Origin: Betaproteobacteria bacterium | GTDB lineage: Bacteria > Pseudomonadota > Gammaproteobacteria > Burkholderiales > Burkholderiaceae_C | Assembly (NCBI GenBank): GCA_016716535.1 | Contig: JADJWD010000007.1 | Coordinates: 434,001-498,000, forward strand | Length of the DNA: 64,000 bases | Direction: 5' to 3' | Shown here: one piece after another, positions 26,104 through 35,988 of the stretch | Numbering within the stretch: the stretch's first letter is position 1 | How the letters are laid out: every line of letters starts with the position of its first letter | Made by a program: the position numbers and the translations under genes | The notes under the pieces: generated by a model | Told to the model about the DNA's origin: nothing | Seen by the model: the letters and a program-made list of their open reading frames with translations, nothing else | Databases searched by the model: none

Positions 26104-27393
26104 ATGACCCCCCTCGCCCGCCCCACCGTCCCCGCCGTCGTCGCGCAGCACCTCGAAGACGCGGCGGCGCTGCGCCACACGCGCGCCGTGCTGTTGCGCG
26201 CGCCGCACGTCGAGCTGAAGCGGCTGGCGCGGCTGGACGAGCGCCTGAGCGCGCACCTGGACGGCGCGCTCGTCGCGGGCGACGACGGCTGGCGGGCCGC
26301 GCTCGCGGCGCTCGAGTCGCCGGGCGTCGGCCAGCTCTTCGTGGCCGCGGTGCTCGCCATCGAGAGGCACGACGAGGCGCAGGTCGATCGTCTGCTCGCA
26401 CTGGTCGACGCCTTGCCGGCCGAAGCCACGCGGGCGCTCGCATCGGCGTTCGGCTGGGTCTCGGCGCAGGCGCTGCGCGGTCTGACGGCTTCGCTGCTGA
26501 AATCGGCGCAGCCGCAGGCGCGCTGGCTCGGCATCGCCGCCTGTGCCGCGCACCGTGTCGACCCCGCAGACGCGCTGGCCGCGGCGCTGCAAGCGCCCGA
26601 GCCACTGTTGCGCACGGCCGCGCTGCGCACGGCCGGCCGGCTGGGCCGCATCGACCTGCTGCCCGCGGTGCTGGCCTCGTTGCAGTCGGGCGACCCGGCC
26701 CACGACGCCGCGACGCAGGTCGCGGCGGCCTCGGCAGCGCTGTTGCTGGGCGACACTGGGCCAGCCAGGCAGGCGCTGCGCTCCTTCGCGCTGCAGCGCG
26801 AGCCTGGGGCTGCCGAGGCGCTGCAGCTCAGCCTGCTGGCCGCCCAGCCGGACGCCGCGCGCGCCCTCGTGCGGCGGCTTGCGGCCGAGGGCGCGCCGCT
26901 GCGCACGACGCTGCGCGCCGCGGCCTGGGCCGGCGATGTGCAGGCCGTGCCGTGGTTGATCAAACAGATGGCCGACCCGGCGCATGCGCGGCTGGCCGGC
27001 GAGGCCTTCAGCTTTCTAACGGGGGCCGACCTCGCCTTGCTCGATCTCGAGCGCAAGGACGCCGCCCCGGCACCAAACGGCCCGAGCGACGAACCCGCCG
27101 ATGACGAGGTCGCGCTCGACGAGGACGAGAGCCTGCCCTGGCCGGACATCGACCGTGTACGGGCCTGGTGGGAGGCCCGCCGCGCATCGATGCCGACCGG
27201 CGAGCGCTGCTTCATGGGCGCCGAGGCGAGTGCAGCGCATTGCACCGCCGTGCTGCGCACCGGCGGCCAGCGGCAGCGGCACGCCGCGGCCTTGCTGCTG
27301 ACGCTGATGAAGCCCGGCACGCCGGTATTCAACGTCGCGGCGCCGGCCTGGCGCCAGCAGCGTGCGCTCGGGCTGCCGATGCGGGTGAGCTGA
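26104..27393 (+). CDS. TIGR02270-family T6SS-associated protein
   Basis: 429 residues, almost wholly alpha-helical with HEAT-like repeats (VGQLFVAAVLAIERHDEAQ, LRTAALRTAGRLGRIDLL, AATQVAAASAALLLGD). The C-terminal part has DLALLDLERKDAAP, an acidic linker and WPDIDRVRAWWEARRASMPTG, the segment by which TIGR02270 proteins are recognised. The family is found with T6SS genes, but its job is not established. It is the last plus-strand gene before the convergent two-partner secretion pair, 86 bases away. Confidence 0.78.
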   Translation: MTPLARPTVPAVVAQHLEDAAALRHTRAVLLRAPHVELKRLARLDERLSAHLDGALVAGDDGWRAALAALESPGVGQLFVAAVLAIERHDEAQVDRLLALVDALPAEATRALASAFGWVSAQALRGLTASLLKSAQPQARWLGIAACAAHRVDPADALAAALQAPEPLLRTAALRTAGRLGRIDLLPAVLASLQSGDPAHDAATQVAAASAALLLGDTGPARQALRSFALQREPGAAEALQLSLLAAQPDAARALVRRLAAEGAPLRTTLRAAAWAGDVQAVPWLIKQMADPAHARLAGEAFSFLTGADLALLDLERKDAAPAPNGPSDEPADDEVALDEDESLPWPDIDRVRAWWEARRASMPTGERCFMGAEASAAHCTAVLRTGGQRQRHAAALLLTLMKPGTPVFNVAAPAWRQQRALGLPMRVS

Positions 27394-27479
27394 AGGCGCG
27401 CCGGCACCCGGCGATCCACCGCCGAGGCACCGCCGACGGCGGCACGGGGCCTGGACGCCGCGCCCGCGCCGCAGCGCCT

Positions 27480-30400
27480 TCAGGGCCTGCTGCGCTCCAG
27501 CGCCCGCCGCTCGAACAGATAGTCCGTATCGCCCTGGTGCCCTGCCGTGCGCGACGCGCCGTACTGCGGCGTCTGCGGGAAGTCCTTCACCACCGCGTCG
27601 CGCACGCGCTCGAAGAGGTTGCCGCCGGGCTGCCAGCGGTCGAGGCTCTCGAGGGCGCGCATGAAGTGCCAGGCGAAGATCGAGTGGCCGCCGCGGCCGC
27701 TGTCGGCCACCGGCTCGTCGCCGCCGGAGCTCATCACCACCGCGGCGCGGCGGCGCAGCAGCTCTTCGGCGTCGAGCGCGCGGTTGCCGAGTTGCACGCG
27801 CTCCTTGCCGACCAGCGTGCCCGAGTAGCAGCTGTCGGAGACGAGCATGAGCTGGCGCGCGCCGACGGCGGCGACGAGCCGCGCGATGTCGGCGTTGGAC
27901 AGCCACGTGCCCGGCAGCTCGGCGTCGACGTCGGCCGGCAGCCAGAAGCCGGTCTCGACGCCGTTGACCGGCACGACGACGCCGTGGCCGGCGTAGTAGA
28001 CGATCACCGAGTCGCCGCTCAGCGCCTGCAGCGCCAGGCGGTTGAAGGCGCGCAGGATGTCCTCACGCTTCGCGTCCTCGAGCACCGTCGCCTCGTAGCC
28101 GAGCCGCCCTTCGAGCAGCGCGCGCACGGCGCGCACGTCGGGCACGGCGCCGGTCAGCTCGGGCACGCGGCTGTCGTCGTACTTGTTGACGCCGATCAGC
28201 AGCGCGAGCTTGCGCTGGATGCCGGGCAGCTCGGCCTGGATCACGCGCCGCTGGCCCGGGCGCAGCGGCAAGGCGGCGGGCGCGCCCGGCGTCGCGGTTG
28301 CACCCGGCGCACTCGACGCTGACGGCGCGCCCGCTGACGCTGCTGCGGCCCGCGCCGCCTGCACGCGCTGCTTCAGCTCCTCGCTGATCAGGCAGCGCCC
28401 CGTTTCCAGCTCAGCCTCGTTCGTGCACAGCGGCGCGTCGGCCAGGCGCGGGTCTTCCTGCAGCCGGTACACGCCCTTGGCAAACACCTTCTGCTTGAAG
28501 CGGCTGCGCGCGGCCAGCAGCGTCTGCGCCTCTTCGCGCGAGACGGTCGACCAGTCCAGCGTACCCGCGGGTTGCCCATCGCCGCCTTCCAATGCCACCG
28601 CGGCGTCGAAGAGGCGGCTCCTCGTCGGCGTGCTCATCGCCATCGGCACGCTCACCGCGAAGCGGGACGCGTCGAGGACGTGCACCGTGCTCGCCGTGGC
28701 CGGGTCACCGACGCTGCCGGTCAGCGCCGACGGCGCGACACCGAAGCCGAGCACGTTGCCCGCCGACGGCGTGACGAGGTTGCCCGCCGCATCGGCCGCG
28801 AACGGGATCGCGGCCAGCCCGAACGCCGTGAAGTCGGCGACGAGTCCGCCGAGCGCCACCTGGAGCGGATCGTCGACGAGCAGCACCCAGCGGCCGTTCG
28901 GCGCGGCAAGCGCCGCGGCGCCGGCCGTGCTCGTGTTCGTGAAGGCCGCGAGCGCTGGCGTCGTCAGGCCGCGCAGCACGATCGCGTCGCCGGCGCCGGC
29001 GGCGGTGAGCGAACCGCCGGGTCCGACGTTGATGCGGTCCGCGGCGAGCGCCAGCCGCGAAGGGACGGCGAGCGCGCCGTCGATGGCCAGCGCACCGCTG
29101 CCCACGGCGACCTGCAGCGTCGTCGTCGACGCCGCCGGCATGCCGGCCAGCGCCTGCGACAACGCCGCGGCGTCGATGCCGGCGCCGGCGCCGCCGATCA
29201 CGAGGCCCGCCGGTGAATCGTTGCTCAGCACGAACGCGCGGCCGGCGGTGAAGGTCGGCTGCCCGCTTGCGTCGGCCACGAGCGGCAGCGCGTTGTGCGT
29301 CATCAGCGAGACGGTGTCGCTGGCGCGCAGCGACCAGCCGCCGGCCAGCGCCACCGTCGGCGCACTGCTGGCCGCGGCGCCGCCGTCGACCGTCAGGTTG
29401 CCCGCGGTCGCCTCGACGCTCGACACGCCGCCGGTGGCGCTGAAGCCGACACCGGGCGCGCCGGCGCCGCTGCCGGCGATCGCGACGCGCGCGCCGCTGA
29501 GCACATTGCCACCGAGCAGCGACACTCCGAGGCCGCCGCTCGACGCCACGCCGTCGATGGCCAGTGCGCCGCCCGTCGTGATCGTCGTGTCGAGCAGGCT
29601 CAGCAGCGAGCCGTTGATGCCCGCGCCCTGCGCCTGCAATGTGATCGGGCCCTGGCCGGTGACGAGCGCGTTGTCGACCCGCAGCGCGCCGTTGGCGACG
29701 AGCGTCGTCGGGCGGTTCGCGACCGACGGCGCTTGCAGTTCGACCGACTCCATCTCGATCGCCGGCGCGCCGCCCGCCGCGCCAGCCGCGCCCGAATCGC
29801 CGCGCAGCGTGACCGCCGTGGCATCGCGCCCGTCCAGCGTCAGCCCGCTCGTGCCCGCCGGCACGGCCAGGATGTGCGGCCGCGACGGCGCGAAGATAAC
29901 GGCGTCGCCGAGCAGGCGCAGGCCCGCCTGCCCGTTCGCGATACCTTCGAGTGTCATCGCCGCGCCGATGGCCGTGAGCACGGTCGGCGCACCACCGCTG
30001 GCCGCCTGCCCGCCCTCGACGACGAGGCCGTGGCCGCCGAAGAGGTTCTCGCCGCGCAGCCGCAGCTCGGAGCCGGCGCCCGCCGCGGGGTCCGACACCT
30101 CGAGCGCGGTGCCGCTCGCGACGTGCAGGCCGCTGGCGAAGGCGTTCAAGCCGGCGCTGCGGCCGTCGAGCGTGAGCTGCTGGGTGGCGACGAGCGTGCT
30201 GTCGCGCAGCGCGATGCCGGTCTGCTGGTCGGCCCGCCCGGCGAGCAGGATCCGCGCGGCGCGCAGCGTGCTGCCGAAGACGTCGACACCGCCGCTGCCC
30301 TGGCGGCTGGCGCCGCCGCCGCGGATGGCGCCGCTGCCCGCGTCGAGCAGGCTCGTGGCGATGATGAGCGCCGGCCCGAAAGCGGTGACATCGGCCTGCT

Positions 30401-33152
30401 CAATCCACGGCCCGACAGCCGAGGCGCCCAACTGCGGCGACGTCACGCTTTGCACTGCGCCGAAGCGGATGTCGCCGCCACCGGTGGTGATCATCGTGCT
30501 GTCCAGCCACATGCCCTGCGGCGTGAGGCCGCTGGTGGCGAAGTCGACCGAGAAACCGCTGCCGGCGCCGGTGATCGTCGTGTCGAACAGATTGACGCGC
30601 GCCCCGCCGAAAGACAGCGCGCCGTTGCCCCCTTGCAGCGCGGCCTGCCCTATGCGCACACCGAGGCCGCCGATGAAGCTCGTCGGCCCGGCCTGCGGCA
30701 AAGCCAGCGACACGTCGAAGAGGTCGATCGACGGCCCGCTGCCCATGCCGCCGGCCGGCGCCGCTGCGTCGAAAGTGGCGCGTGTCGCCGCGGCGAGATC
30801 GAATCGCGGCCCGACGGGCGTCTGCGCGTTGAAGATCCCGAGGCCCGTGCCGGTGACCGAATGCCCCTCCAGATCGAACGTCGCATTGGCGACGCTGACG
30901 CTGGCGCCAGGCGCGCTCGCCCAGGCGGTGACGCGCACGCCGTCGCCATTGCCCCCGCGGCCGACGATCGTGAAGCTCGCGCCGGTGCCGGCCGCGGCGT
31001 TCAGCGCCAGGCGCGCGTTGTCGTCGACGGCAACGCCGTGGTAGCCGGCGCCCTCGATGCGGATCTCCTGTGTCGCGGTGAGCACCGAGCCGCCGCTGAT
31101 CTGCACGCCGTCGTCGAGGTTGGCGGCCGAGCCGGCGCCGAACAGCACGATGCGCGCAGCGTCGATGGTCGCGGCGCGCGTCGTCGTGAAGCCGACGTAG
31201 TCGTGGATGCGCACGCCGGCGCCGGCACCGGCCGCGCCCGAGTAGCCGGCCGCGTCGAGCGTGCCGGCGCCGAGGTCGAGCGTCGCGCCGTGGATCTCGA
31301 CGCCGGGCCGCAACGGGCCCTGCGCACCGGGGCGCCCTTGCGCGACGTTGCGCTGCACCGTGCTGCCGTCGGGCAGCGTCAGCGTCGTCGGCGCGGCGCC
31401 GCGCAGCGTGACGCTGCCGCCGTGCGTGGTGATCGTGCTGTCGACGATGCGGATCGCGCCCGGCATCGCACCGCCGGCACTGAACACCAGCGACAGCGGC
31501 GCGCCGGTCGACGTGATCGCGGCGCCGTTGCCGATGACGATGTCGCGGCCGGCTTCGAGTGTGAGCGTCACCGGCGTCGGCGGCGCCACGGACAACGTCA
31601 CCGTCGGCTGGAACGTCTGCGAAGGCGGCTGGCCCATCGTGATGTCGCCGAAGCCGTCCTGCGCGCCGCCGCCGGTGACGACACGCACGTCGGCGCCACC
31701 GTTCAGCGCGTTGGCCAGCGTGGCGGTGGTCAGCGTCGAGCGCGCGCCGGCGGACGTGAACACCGGCCCGGTGCCGCCAGCGACGGCGATGTCCTGGCCG
31801 ACCTCCACGATCTCGAGGTCGTACGGGTCGAGCAGCCACTGCCCCGGCTGGCCGAAGCGCGCGCCGAGGTCCATCGCCGCAGGATGTGCGTCGAGCCAGC
31901 CGCCGGAGGTCTCGACGAAGCCGCCGTTGCCGCCCGCGCTGCCGCCGCGCGCGCTGAAGCGGCCGTAGGCGCGTGTGGCCTCGTCGGCCCAGACGATGAT
32001 GCGGCCGCCATCACCGCGTGCGCCGCTGGCATCGGCGCGCAGCTCGGCGCCGCTGCCGATGTAGACGGCACGCGCATTCGGCACGCTCGCGTCGCGCCCC
32101 TGCTCACCGCCGCCGACGCGCACGCGGCCGCCGCCGGCCGCACCCGACACATCGACCTGTGCCTGGCCGACGAGCGCCACCTGCTCGCCGAGCAGGTCGA
32201 TCGCGCCGCCGCGGCCGGCATCGCCTGACGCGGTGGCCGCCGTCACGCTGTTTGCGCCGAGCGTCAGCGTGCCGGCAGCGCGCAGCACGATGCGGCCTTC
32301 GGCGTCGGCGGCCAGCGTGTCGGCGCGCACGATGCCGTCGTGGTTGACGATGGCGCCCTGCAGATCGATGCGGCCGGCGGGCGCGTGGATGCGCCCGGCG
32401 TTGTAGACGTCGCCGGCACCTTCGCGCAGGCGCACGACGAGGTTCGGCAGGTCGGTGTCGACGAGCTCGACCGTGCGACCGGCGACGAGCGCGGCCTGGC
32501 CGCCGGGCGTGTGCACCTCGCCGGTGTTCTCCACGCGCTGGCCGAGCAGCACGATGCGGCCGCCCTCGGTGCTCGTCAGCACGCCTTCGTTGCGCAGCGT
32601 CGCTGGCGCGTCGCCGTCGGCAGCAGCAAAGCGCAAGCGGCCGGCGAGGAAGTCGTTGTCGTTCAGCCGCAGCGTGCTCGCCACGAGCCCGGCGACATCG
32701 ACGCGCGCGCCGGCACCGAAGAGCACGCCGTGCGGGTTGAGCAGCCACACCTGGCCGTTGCTCGTGAGCGCGCCGAAGATCTGCGAAGGGTCGTGGCCGA
32801 CGACGCGGTTGAGCACGCGGCTCGCCGCACCCGCCTGATCGAAGTGCACGCCGGCGCCCGCGCCGATGTTGAAGCTCTGCCAGTGGACGATGGCGCCCGG
32901 CGTGTTGCGCACCGTCATCTGCGCGCCCTGCGTCGTGATGCTGGCCTGGCCGGCCTGCACTTGTGCGCCGGTGGGCAGCGCGGACGCCGATGGCGCTGTT
33001 TGCGCCGGTGCGTGCGGCAAGCCGGTGACGAGGCCGAGCGCCGCGATGGCGCGCATCAGCGGCGACAGGCGGCGCCTCGGATGCATGGCGCGAGGTGTCG
33101 CCGTACGCGCATGCCGATGCCGGGGCTGCGGGTCTCGCGGGGCGCTTCGCAT
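27480..33152 (-). CDS. Two-partner secretion exoprotein (TpsA) with C-terminal caspase domain
   Basis: 1890 residues. A signal peptide region (about residues 30-52) leads to the FHA-type secretion domain, with VRNTPGAIVHWQSFNIG, VLNRVVGHDPSQIFG and LLNPHGVLFGAGARVD. A long beta-helix-like region of glycine/threonine repeats runs to about residue 1500. Near residue 1540 is a segment with two Cys (APLCTNE, GRCLISEE), then an alanine/proline linker. From about residue 1647 lies a caspase-like domain: KLALLIGVNKYDD, His1723 in VYYAGHGVVVP and Cys1775 in SDSCYSG, the expected dyad. The partner transporter gene lies 75 bases upstream on the same strand. ATG 33086 is an alternative start. A secreted or surface protease is predicted; substrates are unknown. 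Confidence 0.85.
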   Translation of the reverse strand: MRSAPRDPQPRHRHARTATPRAMHPRRRLSPLMRAIAALGLVTGLPHAPAQTAPSASALPTGAQVQAGQASITTQGAQMTVRNTPGAIVHWQSFNIGAGAGVHFDQAGAASRVLNRVVGHDPSQIFGALTSNGQVWLLNPHGVLFGAGARVDVAGLVASTLRLNDNDFLAGRLRFAAADGDAPATLRNEGVLTSTEGGRIVLLGQRVENTGEVHTPGGQAALVAGRTVELVDTDLPNLVVRLREGAGDVYNAGRIHAPAGRIDLQGAIVNHDGIVRADTLAADAEGRIVLRAAGTLTLGANSVTAATASGDAGRGGAIDLLGEQVALVGQAQVDVSGAAGGGRVRVGGGEQGRDASVPNARAVYIGSGAELRADASGARGDGGRIIVWADEATRAYGRFSARGGSAGGNGGFVETSGGWLDAHPAAMDLGARFGQPGQWLLDPYDLEIVEVGQDIAVAGGTGPVFTSAGARSTLTTATLANALNGGADVRVVTGGGAQDGFGDITMGQPPSQTFQPTVTLSVAPPTPVTLTLEAGRDIVIGNGAAITSTGAPLSLVFSAGGAMPGAIRIVDSTITTHGGSVTLRGAAPTTLTLPDGSTVQRNVAQGRPGAQGPLRPGVEIHGATLDLGAGTLDAAGYSGAAGAGAGVRIHDYVGFTTTRAATIDAARIVLFGAGSAANLDDGVQISGGSVLTATQEIRIEGAGYHGVAVDDNARLALNAAAGTGASFTIVGRGGNGDGVRVTAWASAPGASVSVANATFDLEGHSVTGTGLGIFNAQTPVGPRFDLAAATRATFDAAAPAGGMGSGPSIDLFDVSLALPQAGPTSFIGGLGVRIGQAALQGGNGALSFGGARVNLFDTTITGAGSGFSVDFATSGLTPQGMWLDSTMITTGGGDIRFGAVQSVTSPQLGASAVGPWIEQADVTAFGPALIIATSLLDAGSGAIRGGGASRQGSGGVDVFGSTLRAARILLAGRADQQTGIALRDSTLVATQQLTLDGRSAGLNAFASGLHVASGTALEVSDPAAGAGSELRLRGENLFGGHGLVVEGGQAASGGAPTVLTAIGAAMTLEGIANGQAGLRLLGDAVIFAPSRPHILAVPAGTSGLTLDGRDATAVTLRGDSGAAGAAGGAPAIEMESVELQAPSVANRPTTLVANGALRVDNALVTGQGPITLQAQGAGINGSLLSLLDTTITTGGALAIDGVASSGGLGVSLLGGNVLSGARVAIAGSGAGAPGVGFSATGGVSSVEATAGNLTVDGGAAASSAPTVALAGGWSLRASDTVSLMTHNALPLVADASGQPTFTAGRAFVLSNDSPAGLVIGGAGAGIDAAALSQALAGMPAASTTTLQVAVGSGALAIDGALAVPSRLALAADRINVGPGGSLTAAGAGDAIVLRGLTTPALAAFTNTSTAGAAALAAPNGRWVLLVDDPLQVALGGLVADFTAFGLAAIPFAADAAGNLVTPSAGNVLGFGVAPSALTGSVGDPATASTVHVLDASRFAVSVPMAMSTPTRSRLFDAAVALEGGDGQPAGTLDWSTVSREEAQTLLAARSRFKQKVFAKGVYRLQEDPRLADAPLCTNEAELETGRCLISEELKQRVQAARAAAASAGAPSASSAPGATATPGAPAALPLRPGQRRVIQAELPGIQRKLALLIGVNKYDDSRVPELTGAVPDVRAVRALLEGRLGYEATVLEDAKREDILRAFNRLALQALSGDSVIVYYAGHGVVVPVNGVETGFWLPADVDAELPGTWLSNADIARLVAAVGARQLMLVSDSCYSGTLVGKERVQLGNRALDAEELLRRRAAVVMSSGGDEPVADSGRGGHSIFAWHFMRALESLDRWQPGGNLFERVRDAVVKDFPQTPQYGASRTAGHQGDTDYLFERRALERSRP

Positions 33153-33227
33153 GGCGGTTCTCCGGCGGATCGGTTCGTCGAGCGGTCGAGCGATGCAGCG
33201 AAAGTCGGCAGCGGCCTGTGCGCTGCT

Positions 33228-34943
33228 TCAGAAGTTGAACGCCAGGCTGGCGTGCACACGCTCGTGCCCGGCCTGCGTGACGCCGGCGTCCTTCAGCGCG
33301 TGCGCCGCGTCGATGCGCAACTGCAGGTCGCGCCAACCGGCGCGCAGGCCGATGCCGGCCGAGGTCGCGGGGCAGCGCGTCTGCCCGGCGCGGCACGGCG
33401 CGTCGTCGCGGTTCTGCACGGCACCCGCGTCGGCAAACAGGATCGGCCGCAATTCGAAGCCGCGCAGCGACGCAAAACGTTCGCCGAGGCTCGCGCCCCA
33501 GTTCCAGCCGGCGAGTTCGAGCGAGAGCGCCGCGCCGCTGTCGCCGTTCAACTCGCGCTCTTCGTAGCCGCGCACCGTGTTCGCGCCGCCCAGGCCGAAC
33601 ATCTCGCCGGGCACGAGCGGATCACCGGTGCCTTGCAGCGCGAGCCGCGCATTGACGGCGAAGCTCTCGCCGAGCGCGGTGCCGAGCGTCGCGTGCATGC
33701 GCGCCAGCGTGTAGCGCCGCCGTGCGCCCGGGCGCACGGCGTCGAACGCCGCCTGCTTCGAACGCTGGCCGCCGAACGCCAGGTTGTGATGCAGACCCAT
33801 GCTCAGCCCCCAGCGCCAGGTGCTCGTGGCCTGCAGCGTCCAGGTCAGCGACATCGGCTGCACCGAGACGCTCTCGCCGGCGGCGCCGCAGGCCCCCGGT
33901 GGGAGGCCCGCGATCGTGCAGGTGTTGCGGTACGCGCGCGACTCGAGCCCGAGCTGCAGCCGCTGGTCGGTGTTGCCCAGCCGCGCGAGGTAGGCCGACA
34001 GCCGCGCGCCGGCAATCGAGCCGCGGCCGGCGAACTGCAACTCGCCGGCCGCCGTGTCGACGCGGCCGCCGTCGACGTTGCTCCAGGCGTAGTAGCCGTC
34101 GACGGCGAGCGCGTGCTCGTACAGCGGCGCGCGGTAGCTGGTGCTGAACACCTTCACCGCCTGCGGGTCCTCGGGCGCCGTCTGGCCCTCGATGGCAAAG
34201 ACGTGGTCGAGGTCCCAGACGTTGGCGTGCTGCCAGCCGAGCGCCGCGCGCCAGCGGCCGGTGGCCTTGCTGCCGGTGTTGTCGTCGCGCGCGGTGAAGC
34301 GCGACACCGGCTGCTCGTGCACGGTGACGAAGGCGTTGACGGCGCCGAACTGGTCGCCCGGCTCGAGCATCACCGCCACCGTCTTGGCCGGGTTCTCGTT
34401 GGCCATCTGGATCTCGGTGTCGACGCGCCGCACGTTCACCGGCTTGGCACGCTGCAGCGAGGGCAGGCTGGCGCGGACGTTCGCGGCGTTGAAGCGGCGG
34501 TTCTCGGCGACGACGTAGCGCGCGAGGCGGCCTTCGACGACGCGGACGATCGCTGTGCCGCCGGCGAAGTCCTGCTCGGGCAGGAAGGCGACGACGCCGC
34601 CCCAGCCGGCGCGCCGGTAGGCCTGCTGCACGGCGGCCGCGGCCGCGGCCAGATCGCTTGGCCCGACGATGCCGAGAAAGGGTGCGGTGACTTCGCGCAA
34701 ATGCTCGGCCGCCAGCAGCGTGTTGCCCTGCACCGTGTAGCGATCGACGACGACTTTGCGTTCGGTGCCGGCAGTGGTGGACGCGGAGGACGTCCGCGCG
34801 GCCGGCGCTGCCGGCGCTGCGGCGGGCTGCGCCAGCACCGCCGGCGCATGCAGCGCCGCCGCGGCGATGAGGGCGGCACCGAGACCGCGCGTGTGGCCAC
34901 GGCCGCCGCAGCGGTTCGCTCCTCCTCGATGACGGCGCGTCAT
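33228..34943 (-). CDS. Two-partner secretion transporter TpsB (ShlB/FhaC/HecB family)
   Basis: 571 residues. TpsB is the outer-membrane pore that exports the TpsA exoprotein. A signal peptide (LGAALIAAAALHAPAVLAQP) is followed by a POTRA-like region (VVDRYTVQGNTLLAAEHLRE, GTAIVRVVEGRLARYVV) and a 16-strand barrel region. The family's VRGY motif is present in GGANTVRGYEERELNGDSG, and the protein ends on an aromatic residue (HASLAFNF), as outer-membrane barrels do. It precedes tpsA on the same strand with a 75-base gap and is surely its partner. Confidence 0.9.
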   Translation of the reverse strand: MTRRHRGGANRCGGRGHTRGLGAALIAAAALHAPAVLAQPAAAPAAPAARTSSASTTAGTERKVVVDRYTVQGNTLLAAEHLREVTAPFLGIVGPSDLAAAAAAVQQAYRRAGWGGVVAFLPEQDFAGGTAIVRVVEGRLARYVVAENRRFNAANVRASLPSLQRAKPVNVRRVDTEIQMANENPAKTVAVMLEPGDQFGAVNAFVTVHEQPVSRFTARDDNTGSKATGRWRAALGWQHANVWDLDHVFAIEGQTAPEDPQAVKVFSTSYRAPLYEHALAVDGYYAWSNVDGGRVDTAAGELQFAGRGSIAGARLSAYLARLGNTDQRLQLGLESRAYRNTCTIAGLPPGACGAAGESVSVQPMSLTWTLQATSTWRWGLSMGLHHNLAFGGQRSKQAAFDAVRPGARRRYTLARMHATLGTALGESFAVNARLALQGTGDPLVPGEMFGLGGANTVRGYEERELNGDSGAALSLELAGWNWGASLGERFASLRGFELRPILFADAGAVQNRDDAPCRAGQTRCPATSAGIGLRAGWRDLQLRIDAAHALKDAGVTQAGHERVHASLAFNF

Positions 34944-35121
34944 TCGGCCTTTCTGGCGGCGCGCGTCGTGCGCGTTGCGCTCGGCACGCCGACCGAGCGC
35001 CTTTTACTGCGATGCGCCGCCGCGCACGAGAGGGTCATCCTCAGAATGGCCGATCCCCCAACGGTGCCGAGCTCGCCGCATACTGCGCCGCCCGTGATCG
35101 ACGACAAGGAGGAGACCCGCC

Positions 35122-35763
35122 ATGCGATCACCGATCCCGAGGGCCAAGCTGATGGTCACGCTGAGGGCCACGCTGATGGCGACGACGTTGGCGGCACTGC
35201 AAGGCTGCTCGCTCGTGACGTGGATGTTCGGCGAGAGCCGCAGCGAGCCGGCGGCTGCGCCTGCGCCAGTCGTGGCGGCGTCGCCGATTGCCGCACCGGC
35301 AACGCCAGCGCCGGCGCGCGAGGCGGCGCCCGATGCGGGCGCGACGAGTTCGACACCGCCGGGCGGCGCGGGCAGCGCGGGCAGCGTCACGAGCACAGGC
35401 AGCGCAGCGAACCCGCTGCCGCCCGCTGCGCCGGCCGCGGCAGCGCCCTCGGCCATCCCTGCCGCCGCACCTCCAAGACCTTCGCCGACATCGACCGCCG
35501 CGCCGACTGCATCCGGCCGTTATGCCGTGCAGGTCGGCGCCTTCCGCAACGCGGCGTCGGCGCAGACGGTGAGCGAGCAACTCGCGCTCGAGCTCGGCCG
35601 CGCGGCCGATCTGGCCGGCCTGCTCGCGACGCTGCGCGTCGTCGCGCATGCCGGGTTGCACCGCGTCTGGATCGGCGGCGCCGACAGCCTGGCCGAGGCT
35701 GCCGCGCAGGCCGCGCGCGTGCGCGCGGCGACCGGCCGCGAGGTGTTCGTCACCCGGCCCTGA
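35122..35763 (+). CDS. Lipoprotein with C-terminal SPOR domain
   Basis: 213 residues. The signal peptide ends in the lipobox ALQGC with lipidation at Cys29. A disordered Ala/Pro/Ser linker (residues 40-130) leads to a SPOR domain of about 75 residues starting at RYAVQVGAFRNAASAQTVSEQL. SPOR domains bind denuded peptidoglycan. A strong ribosome site (AAGGAGGA) lies before ATG 35122. It is transcribed away from the tpsB gene, the two sharing a 178-base gap in which I see no clear promoter. The C-terminus resembles that of RlpA-type proteins, but there is no RlpA enzymatic domain. Confidence 0.75.
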   Translation: MRSPIPRAKLMVTLRATLMATTLAALQGCSLVTWMFGESRSEPAAAPAPVVAASPIAAPATPAPAREAAPDAGATSSTPPGGAGSAGSVTSTGSAANPLPPAAPAAAAPSAIPAAAPPRPSPTSTAAPTASGRYAVQVGAFRNAASAQTVSEQLALELGRAADLAGLLATLRVVAHAGLHRVWIGGADSLAEAAAQAARVRAATGREVFVTRP

Positions 35764-35988
35764 CCTGGACCCACTCGGCCGTGACGCCGGCCCTGTAGCC
35801 GCGGCGGGCGGCCCATGCGCCCGTGACTTTGGTCGGTTGCCCGGCCCGGGGTGCAGCGCCGACGATGCCCTTCGGCCCGGTCGCGCCGGCCTTGTGATCG
35901 CGCGCGGCGCGGGGCCGATCTCCACTGGGGCGAGGGCGCGAGGTGATGCGCACCGTCACCACAATGCGCGCCGCTCGTCGCGAACACC

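Noticed and set aside
29295..32228. Plus-strand open frame of 977 codons opposite the exoprotein
   Set aside because: Low-complexity shadow of the repetitive tpsA region; the exoprotein has clear domains at both ends.
35750..35962. Minus-strand 70-codon frame between the SPOR lipoprotein and tagH
   Set aside because: It starts with GTG, has no recognised family and overlaps the lipoprotein end. The sequence looks protein-like (WAARRGYRAGVTAEWVQV), so a small gene is not excluded, but the support is too weak.
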